The translations under genes and the position numbers were made by a program. A DNA stretch of 64,000 nucleotides from Diplocarpon mali (lineage: Eukaryota > Ascomycota > Leotiomycetes > Helotiales > Drepanopezizaceae): the NCBI GenBank assembly GCA_024741835.1, contig JAENRP010000045.1:151998-215997 (forward strand), in the 5' to 3' direction. The notes under the pieces are model-generated. The model was given only the letters and a program-made list of their open reading frames with translations, did not search any database and had not been told where the DNA came from. Of the stretch, positions 1 to 10,074 are shown piece after piece. Each line of letters starts with the position of its first letter. Position 1 is the stretch's first letter.

Positions 1-171
1 GAGCTTGTTGAAAGGAGCTTCTGGAAGAGAGCCGTATTCTAGAGTTTCTTCACGGGCTAATCCGGGAAGAAATGGCTTGTAAGGAAAGAATCCGCTGGCG
101 AAGATCAGTATGGCGAGAGGGATGAGTATATTCGCAGCCAGAAGCGACAGTGTCGAAGCTCGAGAGGCCAT
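1..171 (-). CDS. LAS21: GPI ethanolamine phosphate transferase 2 (N-terminal part, cut by window edge)
   Basis: The minus strand reads 57 codons from the ATG at 171 to the window edge without a stop or intron. A hydrophobic signal-anchor spans about residues 8-30 and is followed by FFPYKPFLPGL and a stretch ending EAPFNKL, which I recognise as the start of fungal Las21/Gpi7. In that family this leads directly into the catalytic alkaline-phosphatase-like domain. Las21/Gpi7 is a polytopic ER membrane enzyme that adds ethanolamine phosphate to the second mannose of the GPI anchor precursor. Only the membrane anchor is visible here, so catalytic residues cannot be checked. The identification rests on recognised N-terminal similarity. 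The gene points away from the rest of the window. Confidence 0.85.
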   Translation of the reverse strand, partial: MASRASTLSLLAANILIPLAILIFASGFFPYKPFLPGLAREETLEYGSLPEAPFNKL

Positions 172-656
172 CGTGCTATTGGATTCTAGCTCATCAGACA
201 GGATATGAGCTCTGGAGAGCCAAGTTACCCACGCTTGAAGGTTGGCGAGGGCGAGGTTGAACTATGGCCATTTCTCTCCTTGGATATCTTGGTGAAAGGG
301 GTGAACCTGAAGCCATGAATAGCTTCGGCGAACGCGTTGTCACTTGAGGTTGCGATAAGGTCTTCTTATCGCGGAGCCGGCTGAAAAAAAATTCATCTGG
401 ACTATCCTAGTACTCTATCCTTGTACAACACAAAGTAGCTTTAGCGCGCATCATTTCGAGTGGTACGTATCCAGTGTGTCATGATCAAATGTAATTTGTC
501 TCTCGCTAGTATCATTTCGCACGTCAAGGACGTTTGTGACTGCTTTGCTGAGTGACCCCAGGTGCAAATCCAAGAAACACCAGAACTCCCCCGCCCGGTC
601 CCTCGTACGCCGTCCAAATGATAAATATTGATCCTTAAGTCCGCTTGAATTCCTCT
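172..656. other. Intergenic, upstream of LAS21
   Basis: No ORF with coding character was found. The stretch holds the presumed promoter and 5' leader of the minus-strand LAS21 start at 171 and the 3' region of the DUF2423 gene, whose stop is at 657-659. Confidence 0.5.
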
Positions 657-1163
657 CTATTTCTTATTCCCTTTCAACTTCTTACGCACTGAACTCCTGT
701 CCGCGTACTTGGGGAAGACGATAGCGGATTTTTTCTTGCTTGTCTTGCGGCGCTGGATTGTCCCCTTCCCAAACTTTGACGAGTCCTTCAAGTTTGTCAA
801 GTCTTGGTCGACCTCCATCTCTATAGGCGCAGCGTTAGTCTGCTCAATAAATTGGAAAATCAGCTACTTGGCTCTAACATACCTTCTGCTGGGTTGGTCT
901 CTGTAACTGGGGCAATCTCGTCTTCTGCCGCAGCTAAATGCCTCGTTAGTCGCATGAAAAAGATCCTTACGCAAGCACACCCTACCATCTTCTGCTTCCA
1001 TCGCTACATCCTTCACGGGTGGCTTCGGCCTAGGTTGCGACGCCAATTCGAGGAGTTTCGCGGATAATCGAGCTGTGCGGTCAGTTTCGACAGGTCCAAA
1101 AACCTTGCTCTTGAGCTTAGCATTGTTTGCCTTGGTCGTCGACGCTCGTGCGCCTTTTGCCAT
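657..1163 (-). CDS. DUF2423 family nucleolar-type small basic protein, three exons
   Basis: Minus-strand exons are 986-1163, 883-933 and 657-820. Introns 934-985 (52 nt) and 821-882 (62 nt) have GT...AG ends and CTAAC branch sites; the donors are GTAGGG and GTATGT. The spliced frame is 131 codons (130 aa) ending in TAG. The N-terminus MAKGARAS and the block KVFGPVETDRTARLSAKLLE match the DUF2423/YBL028C family. The acidic middle (AEDEIAP...EEMEVDQD) and basic C-terminus with SAIVFPKY are also typical. The yeast relative is a small nucleolar protein linked to ribosome biogenesis; a direct function here is inference. The start at 1163 is preferred over the in-frame ATG at 1211 because MAK is the conserved family start. 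The gene is divergent from the SIZ gene, 316 bp away. Confidence 0.85.
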
Positions 1164-1479
1164 CTTGTGAAGTCTCGAGGAAAGAGTAATATTTAAGTGT
1201 GCAGTAATCATTGCCGAAAAAGAGCAGCCTTTTCTACGTCAACTAAATCTAGTCCTAAATCGCTTAGCGCGCGGCTCCGAGTGAGTGGAAGGCACGGACA
1301 AAATTCACCACCATATGCGCCTTGTATCATTCCATTATTAGGAGAGCCCAAACAAAGACTTTAGGCCTCACCTTTTCGATTTCCATACACCTTTCCGGAC
1401 ATCTCCCTTCGCGTTCGACTACACAGCCTAACTCTCCATGCCTTCGCTGCCCTGGCGCGCACCCTCTGCCTAGAAGAAT
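1164..1479. promoter_or_regulatory. Divergent intergenic region between the DUF2423 and SIZ genes
   Basis: These 316 bp separate two outward-facing start codons (1163 minus, 1480 plus) and so must hold both promoters. Pyrimidine-rich tracts precede the SIZ start. No TATA box or specific operator was assigned. Confidence 0.4.
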
Positions 1480-3456
1480 ATGGCCTCGACGGGGCGTGGT
1501 TACCTCGATCCGGACCCCCTCATTCGAATCGTAAAGAGCGGCGGGTATGTCAATAGGCTACTGCAGAACATATGCTCTGGGGAAGGCCTCAAAACGTTTG
1601 GCGTCAAAGCTGAACTCCAAAATCGCATCATCCAGCGTATGTACTGTATTTTCCACAGCCTCGTCCACTGGTCAAAATTACAGTACTTAGTTCTGCTATA
1701 CTAATCTTGGAACTGCAGAACTCCAACTTCACGTAAGAAACAACGATTCGAATCGGTTTCAGCGACTCAGGCAGATGATTGAAGATCCGCACGCCATAGT
1801 TCTAAGTGGTATGGTAACCGCGCCGCCTTCGGCTGGTGCTTCTGCGCCACCAAATTCTTATGCGAAGGTGCCCAGCGCACAAATTGGAGGAGTAGCACAC
1901 AACATGGCGGCCAGCGGAAGTGGTTTTAGACCAATAGGACACCCGAGTAAGATCGCGCTGAAAGAAAGCCCAACGATCTGGATTTTGACGACGTGCTAGG
2001 AATCGAATTCAAGCCCAGCCCCTACTTCGAAGTCCAAGAGCAAATCGGCCAACCATCAATCTGTGAAGGTTAGCTAAGACAGTCCTGTTTACATTGTCTT
2101 TCGTAGCTGATCAGCTCGTTGAGTGATGACTCACCACCGACATACAGCAAAAATCACTCTCAGAGTCGCCGACAATCCGATCCTCTCCCGAGTTTCCACT
2201 GACAATAATCTCAGAGTAATGGTATTCTGTGCAGGGGACTCTTCAGGCCGGCAAGATATTTCATTTCCTCACCAATCCGAAATTAAGGTTAATGGAGGCG
2301 AGATCAAAGCCAACCTGCGTGGGTTGAAGAACAAGCCAGGCTCAACTAGGCCAGTTGACATTACTAAGGACCTCCGACTTAATCTTAACGCATACAGCAA
2401 TTCTGTCGAGATGACTTATGCGTTAACAAAACAGGTCGGTGGCGGCGTTCCTCCTAAAGTCAGCTGCCTCAACCCCAACATTTATTACCCTATTTTCACA
2501 AGCTGTAATTTTCTTTTGTGCCCTTTTGCTCTGTGGCAACACTAACTTTTGCCCCAAGAAATACTTCCTGGTCATCTATTTGGTCAGAACTATCCCTGTT
2601 ACAGATCTGGTTGAAAAGCTGGAGAAGGGTAGACGAATCACGGAACAATCAGTCCTGGAAGATAGTAAGACACTGCTCGCATCGGCGGTGTTCGTAATAT
2701 ACTAACAGCATCAATAGTGCGGAGCAAAGCTCGTGACGCAGACATCGTGACGACAGCTTCCGTTCTGTCCCTGAAATGCCCCCTCTCAACTTTGAGAATT
2801 GATCTACCGTGCAGATCAGTATCTTGCCGCCATAACCAATGTTTTGACGCCACATCGTATCTTCAGTTACAAGAGCAAGGCCCCACTTGGCTTTGTCCAC
2901 TTTGTAACAACTCAGCGCCGTTCCACAGCTTGGCTGTTGATGAGTCAGTAGTCTATGTATAAACTATTCGCATTCGCTAATTTATCTAAGGTACGTCAGA
3001 GATATCTTGAAAAATACTTCAAAATCAATCGATCAGGTCATCATTCAACCGGATGGGAAGTGGGAGCTCAACGACAAGAAGAACGAAAAAATGCACGCAC
3101 CATCTTCGCGGACAAACGGCGTGGCTAGCGACTCCGATGACGACCTAATCGAAATTACCAAGGAAGGTGGATCAGTAAGAATGGGCGCTCCGCAGTCAAG
3201 CAAATTGCTTAATGGAATCTCTTCTCACCAATCACGGGAGCAATCGAGCGCAAGGGATTCGACTGCTTCTACAAGCAGTAAAAGACCAATATCAGCTGTT
3301 ATTGATCTTACATCGAGTGGCGACGAAGATGAGATCCCAATTGCCCGTCTGCCCAAACGTCAATTCAATAGTAACAGCTATGGAGACACAGAAAACCTCC
3401 CCATGTTTCGGCCTGCACCTGCTCCTAGTGTTACATACCCACCTTCACGTATTTGA
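1480..3456 (+). CDS. SIZ/PIAS-type SUMO E3 ligase
   Basis: Exons deduced from splice signals and frame: 1480-1636, 1719 to about 1968 (internal junction unresolved), to 2068, 2124-2434, 2559-2664, 2718 to about 2938, and about 3003-3456. The introns at 2435-2558 and 2665-2717 have CTAAC branch sites. Order of domains: an N-terminal SAP-like helix pair (LLQNICSGEGL...KAELQNRI); a PINIT domain (RVMVFCAG, ISFPHQSEIKVNG, ANLRGLKNKPGSTRP); an SP-RING at about 2776-2910 with CPLS, SCRHNQCFD and TWLCPLCN; and a C-terminal tail with SUMO-interacting motifs DDDLIEI and VIDLTSSGDEDE. The SP-RING recruits the E2 Ubc9 and PINIT guides lysine choice on substrates in the nucleus. Two points are open: a frame change between 1948 and 1997 and the exact junction near 2940-3003. 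A further 3' exon is possible because a GTATTT donor overlaps the last codons. Confidence 0.85.
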
Positions 3457-4153
3457 TGAATTCCCGTTTCTCTTTTGCTCTTCTTGCTTCACTGTAAGAT
3501 ATTTCATGATTCCCGGGGGTGAAACCGATTCTCTTGGGCGTTACGGTCAAAAGGGATGCATGGAGGGACTTCATTGGAAAAGGTGTCTAGGTAATCGCCG
3601 AAAATCATCGCGTCTTTGCTACCAGCCGACTCGGCGAGCACAAAAAGCTGCACTCCATTTCACGGCAGGCAGGATAATTTGCTCAAGCGAATGTTGATCG
3701 AATTTGCATTTCGTTGGGGTATTGTTCTTGATAGGTCCGTATCTAAAAGAACCGTTTCTCCATTCTCGCGAAGGAGAAATCGAAACTTGCGTCACAAATT
3801 GACAAGCGTGCAGATACCTTTAGGCAAGAATACTGTGTGGTAGATGGGAAATGATGAAATTTACCCTGAGCAAATATCTCTTAGCCGGGATATTCAGCCT
3901 TACCCCACGAAATATATTCCCAGTATTGTATAAGCAAATGAAAGCAAGCCTAGCCCGTCGATTTCAGCGACAGACTCTGGCTAGACACAAATGGACTCAA
4001 CTAATACACTATGGCTAGAAGAGAACTGCTCAGGGAATTCTCTGGAGGACCCAGGTTGGGCTTGAGCTACAAATGTGAGTAACCTGGGATTGAGAGGAAC
4101 AGTCCTTACGGTCAATAACTAAGAATTTGGCGATGTGAGCTGTCGCAATGCAG
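3457..4153. other. Region without recognisable gene
   Basis: Downstream of the SIZ stop. The short ORFs on both strands have no recognisable motifs. An extra SIZ 3' exon after a GTATTT donor at about 3449 is possible but could not be shown. Confidence 0.4.
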
Positions 4154-4333
4154 TGTTCAAGAGCTGATGTCGTGACGTTCTAGCCGCCTGGCTGTACTAT
4201 CTCTGACCTGGAGGCTCGTCCTCTTCGGGCCTAGCTCATGTGCCTTGTATATAGCCAGTTCGAGCTCAGGCTCTCTTCTCTCTATACTTGGACTCAAGTG
4301 TTGCTAAAATCCGCGTTGTCTCGTTTCCTAACA
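4154..4333 (+). repeat. Possible solo LTR (weak)
   Basis: The segment starts TGTTCAAGAG and ends CCTAACA. It contains a TATA-like TGTATATAGCC followed by a CT-rich initiator-like tract, a layout common in fungal copia LTRs. No matching target duplication flanks it and no second copy lies in the window, so this is only a suggestion. Confidence 0.25.
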
Positions 4334-4427
4334 GACGTCTACGTCGCGTACGGTGTGCTGCATTTGATGCCGTGCCAGTGTAAGTAATCCTCATTATCTT
4401 TATTCCCTCCTCACAGTCAACTACTTC

Positions 4428-4736
4428 TCATATTCTTTTTCGAATATGTATTGAAGCCGTTCGATGAAATAATTTCGTCGGCAATCGATAGATCGAAGAA
4501 TCTATCAGTGGCTCGCTTACAGCAGTCCTGCTCCAAGGAGTATCAGACAAAAGCACTTTTTCTTCTCCATAGCGAAAGTCACGATAACACTGCTTCAAAC
4601 TGGCGGGAGCTCGCTCCAAAAGATAGTTAAATCTAGCTTTTCTCACCTTGAAATCTCTAAGTTCGCGATCAACTTGTCTTTCTTTGATATCGAGCCGCTG
4701 CAAGAAGGGCACGGGATGGGGTGTTTCGTCCTGCAC
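4428..4736 (-). pseudogene. Unidentified charged ORF, possibly remnant of a longer gene
   Basis: A 102-codon minus-strand ORF has a coding-like, strongly charged helical segment (LQRLDIKERQVDRELRDFKV) and YGEEKVLLSD. Upstream on the same strand, another frame stays open without an ATG (about 4737-4850), so the ORF may be the 3' part of a gene with an intron or a frameshift. I do not recognise a family. Confidence 0.3.
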
Positions 4737-4849
4737 CAGCGAACGTATGTCAGGGCTCGTGTACCATGGTCGGACTGAATACTTTCGAAGTGCATCGGAA
4801 TATCAGGTCGCAACTGTTCCGACAGCGTTGGAGATCTGAAAAATCGTTG

Positions 4850-6240
4850 TTGCGATGTTTCAAAGCAGCTAGTTGGGCGTCTACTTGCTGATCAGCCGAG
4901 GCTTTAACGGAAGCCAGCCACCTCATTCTCCAATCGTATCAAGTCTCGGATCTAGTCGTATCGTACATATCTTTCTTCGTAAGTTCTTTTTCTGCTCGGC
5001 AAGAAGAAAGATTAACTACTTCAACCATGGATTGTCGAAGCAACGTGTGATGTTCGTTGCCGCTTTTTTGGTGCTGTACCGAACGTTGCAGTAGGTCTCG
5101 AGAGCAGGCGCAGTATCGGTCACGACGTCGGGAACCCCCGCAAATGTCCAACATTTAATGTCACGTCACAAACGCCTGCCTGTAGCTGCTGTTCCTAAAT
5201 TTCATGTGCTTCACAAGAATCGGAATGCTACGCCTTCGGTCCAATGTGTGCAACGCGAGAAACTTCCTCCTACCTCTACTTTTCCTGTTCCAAGTGGGTT
5301 GAAGCAAAGCAACCTTGATCATCGACACGACCTACTTACGAGGATTTTCATTGATCCATCTATGACACTTCATCCAGCTGGTTATTTACTGCACATCTGA
5401 ACTGACTTCTCCCAAAAACGCCAAGCACTGGACATCTAGAGAAATAGTTGAAAGGCCTCGGCAAAGTACCAGGCTTGTTGACTCCGGGGTCCATGCCGAG
5501 ACTCATCCACTCTAATAAAAAGGCTAATTAACTTTCGACGCAAGTACGGAAGAAGTCGAATCTTTTCTACACACCTAGTATCACGACTTCGAGCCTAAAG
5601 ATGCATCAAGTCGGCAGGCGCTGGTTTCCTACCCACCACCGCAAGCGAAGTCTCCAAGAGCCGCGAATGGATTACCTCAATATGCATAAGAGTTCTGTAA
5701 GGGATCCCTCAGATACCAGAATACCTCGACGTCAAAGCACGGTCTGATATTTCAATCGCTACATTCAAGTCCGCTGACACCTATGCTGATGGACACATGC
5801 ATAGGTTCTTCTCAAACTTCTCGACCACGCATCCAAATCTTACTTCGGTTGATGGCGGCCATGCACCAGTAGACTTATATACTGTAGGGAGGATGATATC
5901 CAGCCCTGGGCTTCCATCTGGCGTTTCCTCTGTTCTACCCTCAGAAAATAACCCCGTATCAGACGGATGATGATGGTTTGGTAAGACGATTGAGTCCGAA
6001 AGGTCCCGTCAGTGCAAATTTCATGATTGCTTGTCGTTCTGCTTGGAATCGACGCACTTAAATCCGAATATGGCACTATCCCAGTCGCAGTTCGATTCTT
6101 TCCTCGGCGCCAAAGACGGAGTAATTAAGTTCCTCCTGCTTGAGTAGCATCCTGACGAAGCAGAGTCTGACTGTACATACTCAGCCTTCAGGGAAACTGG
6201 GAACAAGCGTATGGAAGAACATCTTTAATTTGTGCAGTTC
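4850..6240. other. Region without recognisable gene
   Basis: Many short ORFs lie on both strands and none carries a recognisable domain. Base composition is intermediate, unlike the AT-rich block to the right, so it is not obviously RIP-mutated transposon. Confidence 0.4.
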
Positions 6241-6660
6241 TGAGTAGTTTTACTATGGAAGCCGTCTTGGACCCTACCTATCCAGATTCAGATGCTTCTC
6301 CTGAAGTGGCTATGCAGACAGGATCTGGAATTCCCTCTAGCACCATGGGAGGCGCAGGACCGCCCAACACGGAGTACCTCGGAACGATACGGCTATTCGA
6401 TTGTAAGGGCTGACGTTGTTGCTGGTCCGGTACATTGTATTGAAAGGAAGGACTAGGAAGTCCGCTGTATCCTTCTGGGTGCCTGGCGAAGTGGCCTAGA
6501 GCGGCTCGTTGCGCTGGAACAACCGCTGTGAAATATCCTCTGTGTTAGTCTGCCGGCTGAACTGTCCCCATACTCGCATCTGGAACCTGCACCTTGCTAG
6601 TAGACCTCTGGTACCATCCTGACGTGACCAGCAGGTTGCATAGACTCCACAGAGCTAGGA
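6241..6660 (-). other. Open minus-strand segment of unknown identity next to RNA polymerase relic
   Basis: One minus-strand frame stays open through about 6250-6480 with a coding-like composition (short pieces such as FQYNVPD and VLEGIPDPV). It lies directly 3' of the RNA polymerase-like relic, so it may be a continuation of it or a neighbouring gene of the same source. No family is recognised. Confidence 0.25.
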
Positions 6661-6671
6661 TGCTGGCTAGT

Positions 6672-7375
6672 CTAAGAATGACGGCCGTATATTATACCTT
6701 TGTCTGCAGCTATCATTATCTTGCCTTTGGACTTGACGAACTTCTGGTCTCCGAGGTTCGATGACACTACAGAACTCGCTATGTTCCCCATGGATTTTTC
6801 GTCTACTTCCTTCAACTTCATAGGACTGTCATCACTCACGATAGCGTCAGGCTTTCTTCTTGTGTATACCTTTGCGCCGTGGGGCCACATTTTCATCTGG
6901 CCAGAGCCGACGGGCACAGGCAAGTCGAGCTGCATATCAGAGTCGAACACCATCCATCAACACAGGGCATACTCCTTTTTTACCGTGTCATGTCTAGCTT
7001 GTTGCCGGGCTGAAAGGATTCATAACTCTTGGCTTTGATGCTCTGCTCTCCGCTCTTCAGTATCCTCTTCGATAAAACTGTGTCGGTAGGGGGACCGAAA
7101 GGACTGGTCTTGCCGCAGTTCTTTACATAGTTTACAGTAGGCTTGCAATGCTTCTGGCACGGGGATTTTCACCTCTTTGATAGTCTAGAGCACACTATCT
7201 TGCCTACTGGCGGGACGTAATCTGAAGCTGGCAACATATATCTGCATACTGAAATGGTGGAGAACCCTCCGTTCTGTGCATATCTCTTTGATACCACCAT
7301 TGCATCCTCATAGTTCAGTGAACGATTGTGATATAGTATGAATTCTGTCTCCCCAGGCATCTAGCTGGCCAAATC
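6672..7375 (-). pseudogene. Relic of a multisubunit RNA polymerase beta-subunit-like gene
   Basis: Three minus-strand blocks appear in the order expected of an RNA polymerase beta subunit. Block 1 (about 7295-7375) has NYEDAMVVSKRY, the family's GYNYEDA..SE motif, followed by VPPVGKIV, resembling the GD.LVGKV motif. Block 2 (about 6983-7140) has SPFGPPTDTVLS and then SIKAKSYESFQPGNKLDMTR, which resembles the VKVY.A.KR..Q.GDK.AGRHG.KG region. Block 3 (6672-6953) is in another frame and holds KPDAIVS, resembling the PD.I.SP.S. segment. In-frame stops at about 7167-7169 and 6980-6982 and a frame change before block 3 show that it is broken. The motifs look closer to bacterial, plasmid or viral beta subunits than to RPA135, RPB2 or RPC2. 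The origin (linear plasmid, large DNA virus or other transfer) is inference. Confidence 0.5.
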
Positions 7376-7589
7376 AGTCGCTTTCTCTTGCTCTATCATT
7401 ATACTCGCATATGTAGGAGTGGTGACAAGAGGCTGGAAAGTGTAGCACGGGGAAACAGCAGCTGTGGCAGAACAGAACGGACGACAGACTACTTGCGTGA
7501 CCTGTGCCGATGATAAAGACGTCCTGACAGCAGCGTTATGCTGATTATTAAGAGTTGCTTTGCAGCTATAATATCGCTTTTTTAGAAAA

Positions 7590-8213
7590 TTTAATCGATG
7601 GGCAAGAGCGTATTATATTTAACTTAGATTCAAATTATTGTATAAGGGAATTTGATCTTAAGTCCAGTTAGCATCTAAGTAAAGAGTATAAACCTTTAAT
7701 TAATCGTCTTAAGTCGCTAATATATTTAGCCTTTTTAGCATAGGAACTTCATATATTAAGTCGATAATAAATTTCTATAGTTCCTACTATAGAAGCGGCA
7801 GATTCGCATGTTAAAATCGTTGGTAGTACCCCTAAGTATAACCCCTTGTAGATCAAATCTTCTAGCCCTACGCATAGACGCCAAGTCTTGGATCTTTTGG
7901 GCGCGTACGAAGTATCTGTCCGTAGAGCACGCAGCCTACCTGCTGCTTAATTGGTTATTCTTATACCATACCCGACCGTCAACGAAGACGGCTCTAACTA
8001 TCGCAACCTAAGAGCTTTAGCAGCCTACGTAGCTAGTCTATGTCAGCCCAAGGCTATACTCCATCTATGTATAGTATCAAAAGTATAATAAGAGAATATC
8101 ACTCCTGAAAATATAAGTTTCTTAAATAAGCGCATATTATAGATATTGATGAGTTAAGAGCAAGGCCTTTTATGTGTTTATATCGACTTACCAATAGCTA
8201 AGCTCTTTGTTTT
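7590..8213 (+). pseudogene. Old copia-type element remnant (Copia-A), left part: RT end to RNase H start
   Basis: AT-rich sequence begins near 7,560. The plus strand carries broken copia-like coding sequence ending with a frame that reads IDLPIAKLFVF, the entry into the RNase H domain (family pattern ...LFVFVDGSFAN). It is cut at 8213 by the 5' LTR of Copia-B, and the coding sequence resumes after the target duplication at 57831. This makes it the oldest layer of the nest visible here. The 5' end of Copia-A and its LTR were not found. Confidence 0.55.
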
Positions 8214-8337
8214 TATTAGAAATATACAAGGTACGGAGATTACCGCACGGAGCGGAGGCTAAGGCTTGGTAAGCCTACCTTGTATATATACTACTTCAGC
8301 TCTCTAGAACTAGAATCTACACCTTTCGATTCTGTTA
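8214..8337 (+). repeat. Copia-B 5' LTR
   Basis: 124 bp, starts TATTAG (TGTTAG in the 3' copy) and ends CTGTTA (CTGTCA in the 3' copy). It contains the 11-bp inverted repeat TATACAAGGTA (8223-8233) / TACCTTGTATA (8276-8286). Confidence 0.92.
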
Positions 8338-8511
8338 TAGTAGCAATTCCTAGAATCGATTAACTTAATCAATCTCTCTAATCTTGAACCTGCTTCTTAG
8401 CAAAATACAATTATATAATACCTCTTTATATACCCTTATATATACATACCTTCTTCCCCTTTTTACCCCTATTTTTTCACCCCTTTTTTCAATAACCCTA
8501 ACTTAATAAAA

Positions 8512-8641
8512 ATGATTGAGAAGACCACTAAGAATAATGACGCTAAGATTAAGCTCAATTGGTCTAACTACTAGGAATAGGAACTAGCTACTATTTAAAA
8601 CTTGGCTATAAATGGCTATCTCTAATAGGCTATCGGCCCTA
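8512..8641 (+). pseudogene. Copia-B gag, first 43 codons
   Basis: The ATG at 8512 opens MIEKTTKNNDAKIKLNWSNY followed by stops at former Gln and Trp codons. The frame is cut by the Gypsy-1 insertion. After the duplicate target copy (27411-27415) it resumes at 27416 in the same phase with VPLKSAKSKGK. Confidence 0.8.
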
Positions 8642-8894
8642 TGTTACAGCCGCATCACGTGCACGGTTATATCATGTGTCGGTCAGGTGCACAAGGTCAG
8701 GTGCACGCTAAGGTAGCAAGGTGGCTAGATCACGTGCACGCTAGTAAAGCACCTGTACTTATTCTAGAGGAGCTCTACTAAAGACTCTTTCTCCTTTATC
8801 TTTTCTTCTCAATTATATAGCGTACCTTTTGAGGTAATATAGTTAGCGTTATTTGATTCTCGCCCTACTATACGCTTAAGAGTCAGTTATAATA
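8642..8894 (+). repeat. Gypsy-1 5' LTR
   Basis: Starts TGTTACAGCCGC and ends GTTATAATA (GTCGTAACA in the 3' copy). The outer part keeps CACGTGCAC and GGTGCAC motifs that the 3' copy has partly lost; the inner end is mutated. Confidence 0.92.
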
Positions 8895-10051
8895 TAAGAA
8901 AAGATCAACTCAACCTTTGCTAAGAAGCTTAATATCTACCACCTTTAGAATCGTTATTTCGAACTGCCTTAAGTAACTCAATCTCTCGATCTTAACTTCT
9001 ATTATAAACTGCCCTAAGCAACTTATACGTAGCGCCTAGATCTTACTAATCTAGTTTTTAAAGGAAGCTGAATAACCTTTAAATATAAGATTAGCTCGTT
9101 TTTTCGACCAACCTACTCCATTTTACAAACGGAAATTTACCTTCAATTTCAATTTAAAAAAAAAATTATTTACTATACCCTTGCTTCGCTAGCGTAGGCT
9201 GCTGCCTAGAGCAGTATAATAACTTTTCTCTTTTTAACTCTCTCCCTCTCTTATAAATACTCTATACTACTCTTTTTCATCGACCTTATACTTATTAATA
9301 ATATACTTATCGATAACTCGCCTTATACTTTTTAATACTCTCCCTCTTTTACAAAAGCCTCGAATATAACTCGACTCTTTAAAGACCCCTCCTTGCGAAT
9401 AAGTCGTCGACCTTCTCTATACTTCCTGTCGACCTATACTTATTAATAACTCTCCTTATACTCTTCGAAGCCCCTTACTCCTTTCTTCAAAATACTTAAG
9501 TATAAACTAAAGGACCTATACCTATATATATACGTAGAGACTTAGTTAGCCTTAGTAGGTTATACTATACTGTTAGAGACTAGGTCAACTTTAGTAGAGT
9601 AATAAGCTTTAGATCCCTAGACCTTACTTCCTTAGATTTGCACTATACTCTTAGATAACCTTATTATAACTCCTAATTAATAAAGAGATATAATTCTAAA
9701 GTAAAACCTTCTTTCTTAAGATCTATAAACCTATAATACCTTAATATATACTCTATTAAAAAGCTTTAAGAATATATATAGCTTTGCCTATACTAATCTT
9801 CCCCCTTTTAAATAAGTCACTATTTAGCATTAGGTCCCTTTAGACTAAATCAGATAATATAAAGAGAGTTAGTACTTATGACCTTTAATCTTATACTACT
9901 TAAGAGAAGTAAAAGGTTAATTGTACCTCTACTACTAGGCCTTACTGCTACTAGTTCCACCAGTTCTATAGGCCTTACTGCTAACCCTAGTCCTAGAGAT
10001 ATTCCTCCTCTTAAGCCTACTTAAGAAGAAACCTCCTTTAATACTGATTTT

Positions 10052-10074
10052 ACTCCTAGTCTTAGACCGCGAGT
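10052..10074. repeat. 23-bp palindromic mini-repeat, Gypsy-1 gag
   Basis: One copy with ends ACTC...GAGT. Homologous copies at the same place in gag are at 41618-41640 (Gypsy-2) and 48233-48255 (Gypsy-3). Confidence 0.8.

Noticed and set aside
864..1211. 115-codon minus-strand ORF taken as the whole gene
   Set aside because: Its second half reads through two introns; the spliced DUF2423 protein is 130 aa with start at 1163.
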